NCBI GenBank assembly: GCA_009885395.1
Contig: VFKT01000347.1
Span: 1-35,607 of the forward strand
Length of the DNA: 35,607 bases
Direction: 5' to 3'
From: Deltaproteobacteria bacterium
Lineage (GTDB): Bacteria > Desulfobacterota > Binatia > UBA12015
Shown here: positions 25,828 through 33,260 of the stretch, piece after piece
How the letters are laid out: every line of letters starts with the position of its first letter
Position numbering within the stretch: position 1 is the stretch's first letter
Made by a program: the position numbers and the translations under genes
The notes under the pieces: generated by a model
The model's input: only the letters and a program-made list of their open reading frames with translations
The model's database searches: none
Told to the model about the DNA's origin: nothing

Positions 25828-28412
25828 AGAATCTGCGAGCCGCAATCTGGTTGCTACAAGATGTCGCGGTGCCCTACCACCGCCGTCATATCGGACGGGC
25901 GTTCCTGACTCTGTTGGGGGTGGTGATCGGCTGTGCGATCGTGGTGGCCGTCGAATTGTTGAACCGCTCGGTGGTCGGGTCGTTCCGCGATACGATAGAA
26001 ACCATCGCGGGTTCGGCCGACCTTCAGGTGACCAATCCGGGCGCCGGAGTTCCGGAAGCGCTGCTCGATGGGCTGCCGGACGTTCCCGGCATCTCCTCTG
26101 CCGCCGGTCTGCTGCAGGCCACGCTGCCGACCTCACGCGGCGAACTCACGATTTTTGGGGTCGATGTCTTCGGCGACCAGGCCGTGCGGGCCCGCCAATT
26201 TCCACCCGAAGCGATTCAGATTCCAGACGAATTCGCCTTCAGTAATGCATTCGATTCGATTGCGGTCTCGACCACTTTGATGGAGCGCTGGAGGCTCGAG
26301 CCCGAGGCGGCCATCGAAGTCGCCGCGCCCTCGGGTCGGAAGGTGTTGCGGGTGCGAGGGACGGTCGAGCCGCGTGGTCCGGCGGCCCTCTACGATGGCG
26401 CAGTGGCGTTGCTTGATCTTCCGGCGGCACAGCGTCTGCTCGGCCGGGATGGCTTTGTGGATCAGATCGACATCGTTCTCGAGGAGGGCGCGGATCGCGA
26501 CGCCGTAACGCGACAGATTGAACAGATTACAGCTGGCCGTGCCCGGGTTCATCCGCCGCGTGAGCGTGCCAGTGGTCTTGACGGCATGCTGCTGAACCTG
26601 CGGACCTTTCTCTCTCTGGTGAGTCTCGAAGCGATCGTGGTCGGTATTTTTCTTGTCTACCACGCGCTGGCGACGGCCATCGCGCATCGTCGGCGCGAAC
26701 TCGCGATCTGTCGGGCAGTCGGCTTTGCGCCGCGCGCCCTTGCGCTCGCGGTGGGCATCGAGGCGCTGGCCTTTGGCATTGCGGGCGCAGGTATCGGCTG
26801 TGCGCTCGGAGTCGGGATGGCAGAAATAGCTCTTGATGCAGTGCGTGGCGCCGTGGGCGCAATCTATGCCCGCTCGGGAGCGGCCTCGCTTGAACTGGGT
26901 GCGGGACAGATCGGCCTCGCCTTGCTGCTTGGCGTGGGAACCGCGCTCGGGGCGGCGATCGGGCCCGCGCGCAGTGCGGCACGGGTGCCGGTGCTGCGCC
27001 ATCTCCGCCGCGACGACGCCGATGTACCGCCGCTCAAATCACTCGGCAGTTTCTTCTCTGGGATCGGCCTCGGTGTGAGTCTTCTGCTGCTGGGGACCGC
27101 TGGATTCTTTGTTGAGTACCGCTCGAGCAGTGCCCTGGTCCACCTGACGCTCATGGCGGTGCCGACGGCCTTGCTGGCGCTGGGCTTCGCGGCTCTCGCC
27201 CCTGCCTTTCTTGCCGGGTTCGTGGCTCTGCTGCAGCGGTGTTTCGGCCGACGGCAGCCGATCACACTCGAGCTCGCCCTGGAATCTCTGGCGCGCGATC
27301 CAGCGCGACGCCGCGGGCCGCTTACGCCAATGATCGTCGCCTTTGCGCTCGTTTTGCTCGGGGCTTCGATGGTCGCCAGTCTGCGCGCGTCGATTCTCGG
27401 CTGGGTGGAACGGACGCTTGCGGCCGACCTCTACGTTGTTGCCGGACCCTCGCTGCCGCTGCCCTCGGGCGAGACGTTCCCAGCCGCACTCGAGGCGAGA
27501 GTCGCTCCCGTTGCAGGCGTTGCGAGGGTGGCGGCGAGCCGATTGGTCTACACGCCGCTGGGCAACCGGACGGTTGTGCTGCGCAGTCTGCGCGACACCT
27601 TGCCCTTCGACGAATTGCATTATCCCATCCAGCAGGCGCTGCCCGACGCCGCCGCGCGATTTGCCCGCGGCGAGGGGGTCCTGCTCAGCGACGATCTGGC
27701 GCACCGCGAGGGCCTCTCGGTAGGCGATACGGTCGAACTCACGACCGCCTCGGGACCGCGCCGCTTCCTGGTTGCGGCGGTGGTCGTAGATTTTACGCTC
27801 GACGTTGGCACGATCACCATCGAGGAAGCCACCTATCGCCGACTCTGGCAGGACGACCTGGCCAATGTGCTCTATGTCTGGACTGAGAAGGGCGCGTCGC
27901 TGCCAGCGGTGCGGCGCTCGATCGGATTGGCGCTCGAACCGGTGGCGCGAACTTCGATTCTCACGGCCGGGCAATTCGAGCAGGATGTTTCAGGCGCACT
28001 CGATGGCGCGCTTCGCTTGACGTGGGCGATCGAGATCGTCGCTCTTGGAATCGCCTTGATCGGGGTCATCAACTTCTTCCTGGTCGAGGTTTCGGACCGT
28101 CGGCGCGAAATGGGCCTTTTGCGTGCAGTTGCCCTGGGGCCGACGGCGCTCGGCCGGTCGCTGCTCTTCGAGGCATCGGTCCTTGGCGTGCTCGGTGGTC
28201 TCCTCGGCGTGGCCTATGGCGCCTTGGTTTCATGGCTGGTGGTGACCCGCTCGGCCCGGCTGATTTCGGGTTGGAGCCTCGACTTCGTCTTCTCTGCCGA
28301 ACTGGCCGCCGCCACGGTGGTGGTCGCGACGGTTGCGGCCGTCCTCGCCGCTCGTTTCCCCGTCCGCCGGGCCCAGTCCCGCTCGGTGGCCGAACTGATT
28401 GCGATGGAGTGA
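25824..28412 (+). CDS. FtsX-like ABC transporter permease (two FtsX domains)
   Basis: FLTLLGVVIGCAIVVAVELLNRSVVGSF...; multiple TM blocks, IAHRRRELAICRAVGFAPRALALAVGIEALAFG and VSDRRREMGLLRAVALGPTALGRSLLFEASVLGVLGGLLG; probable TTG start. Confidence 0.9.
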   Translation: MKNLRAAIWLLQDVAVPYHRRHIGRAFLTLLGVVIGCAIVVAVELLNRSVVGSFRDTIETIAGSADLQVTNPGAGVPEALLDGLPDVPGISSAAGLLQATLPTSRGELTIFGVDVFGDQAVRARQFPPEAIQIPDEFAFSNAFDSIAVSTTLMERWRLEPEAAIEVAAPSGRKVLRVRGTVEPRGPAALYDGAVALLDLPAAQRLLGRDGFVDQIDIVLEEGADRDAVTRQIEQITAGRARVHPPRERASGLDGMLLNLRTFLSLVSLEAIVVGIFLVYHALATAIAHRRRELAICRAVGFAPRALALAVGIEALAFGIAGAGIGCALGVGMAEIALDAVRGAVGAIYARSGAASLELGAGQIGLALLLGVGTALGAAIGPARSAARVPVLRHLRRDDADVPPLKSLGSFFSGIGLGVSLLLLGTAGFFVEYRSSSALVHLTLMAVPTALLALGFAALAPAFLAGFVALLQRCFGRRQPITLELALESLARDPARRRGPLTPMIVAFALVLLGASMVASLRASILGWVERTLAADLYVVAGPSLPLPSGETFPAALEARVAPVAGVARVAASRLVYTPLGNRTVVLRSLRDTLPFDELHYPIQQALPDAAARFARGEGVLLSDDLAHREGLSVGDTVELTTASGPRRFLVAAVVVDFTLDVGTITIEEATYRRLWQDDLANVLYVWTEKGASLPAVRRSIGLALEPVARTSILTAGQFEQDVSGALDGALRLTWAIEIVALGIALIGVINFFLVEVSDRRREMGLLRAVALGPTALGRSLLFEASVLGVLGGLLGVAYGALVSWLVVTRSARLISGWSLDFVFSAELAAATVVVATVAAVLAARFPVRRAQSRSVAELIAME

Positions 28413-28418
28413 ACGGAA

Positions 28419-29165
28419 ATGAAAAACCTGTCGATTGAACGCAACCCTGTTCCCCTCGAAGCACGGAAGGTGGTCAAGGCGTATCCACTTGGGCACGCCG
28501 AGACTCGCGCCCTCGATGGCGTCGATCTCAGGATCGAGCCCGGCGAGTTCGTGGCCGTGATGGGGCCGAGTGGCTCGGGCAAAAGCAGTCTGCTCAACCT
28601 TCTGGTCGGTCTTGATCGCCCGACTTCGGGCGAGGTCTGGGTCGAGGGCCGCGCCCTTTCGACGCTCGACGAGGATGGGCTGACGGCCTTGCGTCGCACC
28701 CGCGTGGGGGTGATCTTTCAGGCCTTCAATCTGCTGCCAGGTCTCTCGGCGCAGGAGAACGTCGAGTTGCCCTTGCGTGCGGCCGGAACGAGCCGGCAAG
28801 CCGCGTCGCAGCGCGCTCGTGCCATGCTGGAGCGGGTCGGGCTCGCGGAGCGCTGCGGGCATCGCCCCGACGAACTCTCGGGTGGTCAGGCGCAAAGAGT
28901 CGCGATCGCCCGGGCGCTGGTGATCGAGCCTTTGATCGTCGTCGCGGATGAACCAACCGGCAGTCTCGACTCGGAGAACGGTTCTGGGGTGCTCAGGCTG
29001 CTGCGTCAACTCAATGACGAACGCGGGGTAGCTGTGCTGATGGTGACGCACGCTCCGGCGGCGGCGGCCTATGCAGATCGGATCGTGACGATGAGCGACG
29101 GTCAAGTGGTGGGTGAAGAGCGGCCTCGGGCCGATCAGCCGGTCTTGGTACACGCACTCGCCTGA
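28419..29165 (+). CDS. ABC transporter ATP-binding protein (LolD/MacB type)
   Basis: MGPSGSGKSSLLNLLVGLDRPTSGEVWVEG...LSGGQAQRVAIARALVIEPLIVVADEPTGSLDSENG. Confidence 0.95.
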   Translation: MKNLSIERNPVPLEARKVVKAYPLGHAETRALDGVDLRIEPGEFVAVMGPSGSGKSSLLNLLVGLDRPTSGEVWVEGRALSTLDEDGLTALRRTRVGVIFQAFNLLPGLSAQENVELPLRAAGTSRQAASQRARAMLERVGLAERCGHRPDELSGGQAQRVAIARALVIEPLIVVADEPTGSLDSENGSGVLRLLRQLNDERGVAVLMVTHAPAAAAYADRIVTMSDGQVVGEERPRADQPVLVHALA

Positions 29166-29252
29166 GGGCTGGCGTGCCGCCAAGCATATCGTCAAAACTC
29201 CCGCTGGTATGCGCCCTGATGCACGCACTCGCCTGATGCGCTGGCGGGCCGG
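29151..29252. repeat. 71-bp-spaced direct repeat containing the ABC ATPase stop codon
   Basis: cacgcactcgcctgagggctggcgtgccg (29151-) and cacgcactcgcctgatgcgctggcgggccg (29222-): 15 bp identical then near-identical. Confidence 0.75.
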
Positions 29253-29311
29253 CGCTGCGGGCGGCTTCGCTTCGGATCAACCCATCGCGGCCCAGGCCCG
29301 ACGGGGGCGGC

Positions 29312-29695
29312 TTATTGCAGCGTGCCGGGGACCTGCAACGCAAAGCGCGGTATTTTAGCCTCGAAGATGCGACCGCCGGCCTCGTGCATCTCGTAGCTGC
29401 CTTCCATCGTGCCGTAAGGCGTCGGCAGGACCGAGCCACTGGAGTACTGGTGTTTCTCCCCCGCATCGAGAATCGGTTGCTGGCCGACCACACCGTCACC
29501 CGTGACTTCCTGCAGCCTGCCGTTGCCATCGGTGATGAGCCAGTGCCGACGGCGAAGCTGAACCCGGGACAGGCCCTCGTTCTCGATCGTCACCTGGTAG
29601 GCAAAGGCGTAGCGTCCATCCTCGGGGTCGGAGTGCTCCTCGAGAAAAACCGCTTCCACGGTGACCCGAATCCCATCCGTGAGCGTGGTCGACAC
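29312..29695 (-). CDS. apaG: ApaG-domain (DUF525) protein
   Basis: VSTTLTDGIRVTVEAVFLEEHSDPEDGRYAFAYQVTIENEGLSRVQLRRRHWLITDGNGRLQEVTGDGVVGQQPILDAGEKHQYSSGSVLPTPYGTMEGSYEM; GTG start. Confidence 0.93.
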   Translation of the reverse strand: MSTTLTDGIRVTVEAVFLEEHSDPEDGRYAFAYQVTIENEGLSRVQLRRRHWLITDGNGRLQEVTGDGVVGQQPILDAGEKHQYSSGSVLPTPYGTMEGSYEMHEAGGRIFEAKIPRFALQVPGTLQ

Positions 29696-29815
29696 CCATG
29701 CTCCATAGCCCGGAGACCGACGCAATGCATCCAGCTCAGGGTTGCAGGACGCCCGATCAGTCGCCAAACCCCTGCCAGGCACGCGGCGTTGGAGGCCACG
29801 CGCCTGGAGGATCCC

Positions 29816-30235
29816 ATGAGCCAATCGCATTACGCCGCGGCGCTGCCGCGCCCCACCCCGGATTCGCAGCCCTTCTGGGATGCGCTGCGGCAGCACGAGC
29901 TGCACCTTCAGCGTTGTCAAGCTTGTGGACAGGCCTTCTTCTATCCGCGTAACGTCTGTCCGCATTGCCTGTCATCGGACCTCGCCTGGTTCCGGTCCAG
30001 CGGTCGCGGACGGCTTCATACTTTCGTGATCGCGTACACGGCGCCACGCAACCCGCCGCTTGAAGTGCCCTACGTGATCGCGATGGTTGAACTTGAGGAG
30101 GGGCCGCGCCTCATGACCAATCTGGTCGGGGTCGAGCCCGACCCGAAGCAAATTCGCTGCGAGATGCCGGTCGAGATCGAGTTTGTTGATGTCACCGACG
30201 AGTTCACCTTGCCCCGGTTTCGGCCGGTCGCCTGA
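29816..30235 (+). CDS. DUF35 / OB-fold zinc-ribbon protein
   Basis: PFWDALRQHELHLQRCQACGQAFFYPRNVCPHCLSSDLAWFRSSGRGRLHTFVI. Confidence 0.9.
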   Translation: MSQSHYAAALPRPTPDSQPFWDALRQHELHLQRCQACGQAFFYPRNVCPHCLSSDLAWFRSSGRGRLHTFVIAYTAPRNPPLEVPYVIAMVELEEGPRLMTNLVGVEPDPKQIRCEMPVEIEFVDVTDEFTLPRFRPVA

Positions 30236-30252
30236 TTTTGGAGGAGAGAACC

Positions 30253-31413
30253 ATGGCAAGCGGGGGAAAAGGACGGGGTCGGATCGCGATCGTTGGGGCC
30301 GCCGAGTCTGACGCTCTCGGCAAACTGCCACAGAAATCAGCGTTGATGCTGCATGCCGAAGGGGCGCGCAACGCGCTTGGCGATGCCGGCATCGCACCGT
30401 CGGAAGTCGATGCGGTCCTCTCGACCGGGCGACAGACGGCGAACGATGTGCCCGAGTATCTGGGGATTCGGCCCCGCTATATGGACAACACGCAAATGGG
30501 AGGCTGCTCCTTCATTGCGCATCTGCAGCACGCGCTGGGGCTGATCGAAGCCGGGATTGCCGAGGTCGTGCTCATCACGCATGGCGAGAGCGGCCGCTCG
30601 CGGGTCGGCATGGGCGGGACGGGCTTTTCGCCGGATTCGCCGCCGGGTCAGTACGAGATGCCGTTTGGAATCGGCGGGCCGGCGACCCGCTACGGACTCG
30701 CGGCAACTCGTCATATGCACGAATACGGCACCACCAAGCGCCAGCTCGCCTGGGTGGCGGTCGCCACCCGCGACTGGGCAAGCCTGAATCCGCGCGCCTC
30801 GATGCGCGATCCGATCACTGTACAGGATGTGCTTGACTCTCGTCAGGTCGCCTGGCCTTTCAATCTCTTGGATTGCTGCCTCGTAACCGATGGCGGTGGG
30901 GCGCTGGTGGTGACCTCGGCCGAGCGGGCACGCGATTGTCGCCAGAAGCCGGTCTATGTGCTCGGTACCGGCGAGGCCACAACGCACTCGATAGTTTCAC
31001 AAATGCCGCGCTTTCATATCTGGGATGCGGCGATCACCTCGGGGCAGGGAGCCTGGGCGATGTCAGGTGTCAAGCACTCCGAGATCGATCTGGCGATGCT
31101 TTATGACGCCTTCACGATCGTGCCGATCATGGCGCTCGAAGCGCTCGGCTTCTGCGGCTTTGGTGAAGGTGGTGCCTTCGTCGAGGGTGGCCGCACCGGC
31201 CCCGGCGGCGATTTCCCGATGAACACCAACGGTGGCGGCCTCTCCTACACCCATACCGGCATGTACGGCATGTTCCTGCTGATCGAGGCCGTGCGCCAGT
31301 TGCGCGGTGTTTGCGAGGGACGGCAGGTGCCGGGGGCAAAGACCGCGATTTGTCACGGCACGGGCGGGATCTTCTCGGCCGCAGCGACGGCAATTCTCTC
31401 GACCGAGCGGTGA
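30253..31413 (+). CDS. Thiolase-superfamily protein paired with DUF35
   Basis: GRIAIVGAAESDALGKLPQKSALMLHAEGARNALGDAGIAPSEVDAVLSTG...TQMGGCSFIAHLQHALGLIEAG...NTNGGGLSYTHTGMYGMFLLIEAVRQL; SD ggagaga. Confidence 0.9.
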   Translation: MASGGKGRGRIAIVGAAESDALGKLPQKSALMLHAEGARNALGDAGIAPSEVDAVLSTGRQTANDVPEYLGIRPRYMDNTQMGGCSFIAHLQHALGLIEAGIAEVVLITHGESGRSRVGMGGTGFSPDSPPGQYEMPFGIGGPATRYGLAATRHMHEYGTTKRQLAWVAVATRDWASLNPRASMRDPITVQDVLDSRQVAWPFNLLDCCLVTDGGGALVVTSAERARDCRQKPVYVLGTGEATTHSIVSQMPRFHIWDAAITSGQGAWAMSGVKHSEIDLAMLYDAFTIVPIMALEALGFCGFGEGGAFVEGGRTGPGGDFPMNTNGGGLSYTHTGMYGMFLLIEAVRQLRGVCEGRQVPGAKTAICHGTGGIFSAAATAILSTER

Positions 31414-31417
31414 AGCA

Positions 31418-31525
31418 GAGCGAGCAGCCAGAGAGCGATCGTCCTCCGGGGGACGCGGGCGGTTACGTCAATCCAAGAGATTCCCGGCTTGGAGCGAGCA
31501 GCCAGAGAGCCATTACCCTCCGGGG
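31418..31525. repeat. 74-bp-spaced direct repeat after the thiolase stop
   Basis: gagcgagcagccagagagcgatcgtcctccgggg (31418-) and gagcgagcagccagagagccattaccctccgggg (31492-); first 19 bp identical. Confidence 0.85.
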
Positions 31526-31648
31526 AGGATGCCTGCCGTGGCAGGCGTCACGCCTGGCGCTGGGTATGTTGATTTTTGTATCTTGATGAGGTCCTGGTCG
31601 CACGCATCTGCGCGAGGTCAGCAAACCCGCGCGACCGCTCGCTCTTGT

Positions 31649-32488
31649 TCAGGAAAAGCCTCCGCCTGCCGCAGCGGCGATCCGCCCCAGTTCCCCCAGG
31701 GCTTCGCCGAGGCGCGGGCCGTGCCAGAAGGGCAGCCGGCCGTCGATCAGATGCACCTGGCCTCTTCGTACAGCCCATGATTCAGAGAGCTCGCCCGTAC
31801 GCACCGCCTCGGCGTCGGCGGCAGTGAAGCGGTAGGGTTCGTCGGGCAGCAGCACGATCTCGGGCTTGTGCCGCGCGAGCTCGTCGAGTTCGATACGGGG
31901 GTAGTGGCCGGACTCATCGGCGAACACATTGACCAGACCGACCGCTTCGAGGAGGTGATGCGCATAGGTGTCGCGGCCGATCGTCATCCAGGGGTCCTTC
32001 CAGACGGCGAGGAAGCAGCGCAACGGCCTTTTCAGTCGGCGGTGCCTGGCGTGCGCCAACGCGTCCAGCATCTTTGTAAGAACGGACTCAGCCCGGTTTT
32101 CGTCCGCGCCAAGCCCCGCCAGTCGACGGACCTGCTCAACCGAGTCCTCAAGCGTGACGGGATGATCGACCCAAACCACAAGCCCGTTCTGGCGCAGTCG
32201 TCGTACGTCAGATTCACGGTTCTCCTCGCGATTAGCAAGCACTAGATCAGGCGCGAGCGCAATGATCTCGTCAAGCCGTGGATTCTTGGTGCCGCCGATA
32301 GGCGGGCAGATGTTGATCAGCTGCGTCGGGTGGATGCAGAAGTCGGTGCGCCCGACCAGCATAGGTGCGAGGCCGAGAAGCACCAGCGTCTCGGTGACAC
32401 TCGGGACCAGCGAAACGATTCGACCCGGCCGCTCGGGCAGAGACACCGCGACTTCCGAGGCGTCGATCCGGAGTGTCATCTCGGCCAC
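31649..32488 (-). CDS. BtuF-like / helical-backbone metal receptor (cobalamin-binding protein-like)
   Basis: RIVSLVPSVTETLVLLGLAPMLVGRTDFCIHPTQL...IGGTKNPRLDEIIALAPDLVLANREENRESDV; no N-terminal signal peptide seen. Confidence 0.85.
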   Translation of the reverse strand: MAEMTLRIDASEVAVSLPERPGRIVSLVPSVTETLVLLGLAPMLVGRTDFCIHPTQLINICPPIGGTKNPRLDEIIALAPDLVLANREENRESDVRRLRQNGLVVWVDHPVTLEDSVEQVRRLAGLGADENRAESVLTKMLDALAHARHRRLKRPLRCFLAVWKDPWMTIGRDTYAHHLLEAVGLVNVFADESGHYPRIELDELARHKPEIVLLPDEPYRFTAADAEAVRTGELSESWAVRRGQVHLIDGRLPFWHGPRLGEALGELGRIAAAAGGGFS

Positions 32489-32503
32489 AGGAGGGCGGGC
32501 ACC

Positions 32504-32916
32504 TCAGCGGGGTCCCGATCCCAGGAGGCGAAAGCCCATGGCTCGCGCAGCCTGTGCCAGCTCGGCGTCGTGCGTGGCGAAAAGAAGTTCGTCATAGTGT
32601 ACTTTGATGAGGATAGCCGTAGCAACATGAATTGCATCGAGTGAGGCGAGCTTTGTCGGGCAGGGGTCGGCTGCGTGCGTCAGGACGACGTCGTCTGTAT
32701 GCGCCAGCTCAAATGATTTCAGGTACATCAGGACGCTTTCGCGCTGCCTGGCTAAGGCATCGTCGCTCTAACCGAGCCGCAGACGTGCCCGACCGATCGT
32801 CCGAAGGCATTGGTCTCACTCGCGAATGGACGCTCGATACGGTTCCATTCGCGCAAGCGGCCTGGATCGCCAAAGATGATCCAGAGCAGGACCGACGAAT
32901 CGACATAGACGGTCAC
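32504..32916 (-). pseudogene. PIN-domain toxin (vapC-like), disrupted
   Basis: VTVYVDSSVLLWIIFGDPGRLREWNRIERPFASE, then a frameshift (about 32808-32814), CLRTIGRARLRLG, in-frame TAG (32770-32768), SDDALARQRESVLMYLKSFELAHTDDVVLTHAADPCPTKLASLDAIHVATAILIKVHYDELLFATHDAELAQAARAMGF. Confidence 0.85.
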
Positions 32917-33170
32917 TGTCGGCCGCGTTCCTCGAGCAGGAGGTCGAGCGAGGAAATCTTCCAGTTCGCTGGTCTTGGTGGGTGTTCGCGGATCGTCACG
33001 AAGTCGAGCTTTGGCTTGATGCTTCGGAGCGGCTTGCGGATCGAACCTGCGGGGACGATCCGTGCGATGGGGCGATCGCGGTCCAAGACCTCGATTTCGG
33101 CCCCGCGTTCGACGGCGCGCAGATGTTTGGAAAGATGGTCGTTGAGTTCCGCAATCCTGACGCTCTTCAT
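32913..33170 (-). CDS. Type II antitoxin, Phd/YefM (VapB-like)
   Basis: MKSVRIAELNDHLSKHLRAVERGAEIEVLDRDRPIARIVPAG; GTGA overlap with the broken toxin. Confidence 0.9.
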   Translation of the reverse strand: MKSVRIAELNDHLSKHLRAVERGAEIEVLDRDRPIARIVPAGSIRKPLRSIKPKLDFVTIREHPPRPANWKISSLDLLLEERGRQ

Positions 33171-33176
33171 GGCTAT

Positions 33177-33188
33177 ATCTGGCCAGAT
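33177..33188. promoter_or_regulatory. Perfect 12-bp palindrome ATCTGGCCAGAT (candidate antitoxin operator)
   Basis: Lies 7-18 bp upstream of the antitoxin ATG (minus strand). Confidence 0.55.
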
Positions 33189-33260
33189 TTGCGACTAAAC
33201 GTCAAGCTCTCGCCGGGTCGGACTTACAGCCGACCCGCCAGCAGCTAAGGTTCGACGTCG

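Noticed and set aside
28230-29228. 332-aa ORF on the minus strand
   Set aside because: Antisense to the clear ABC permease end and ATPase; no motif of its own.
32489-32504. Cobalamin riboswitch for the BtuF-like gene
   Set aside because: Only about 15 nt separate it from the upstream gene remnant and no B12-box-like sequence was seen.
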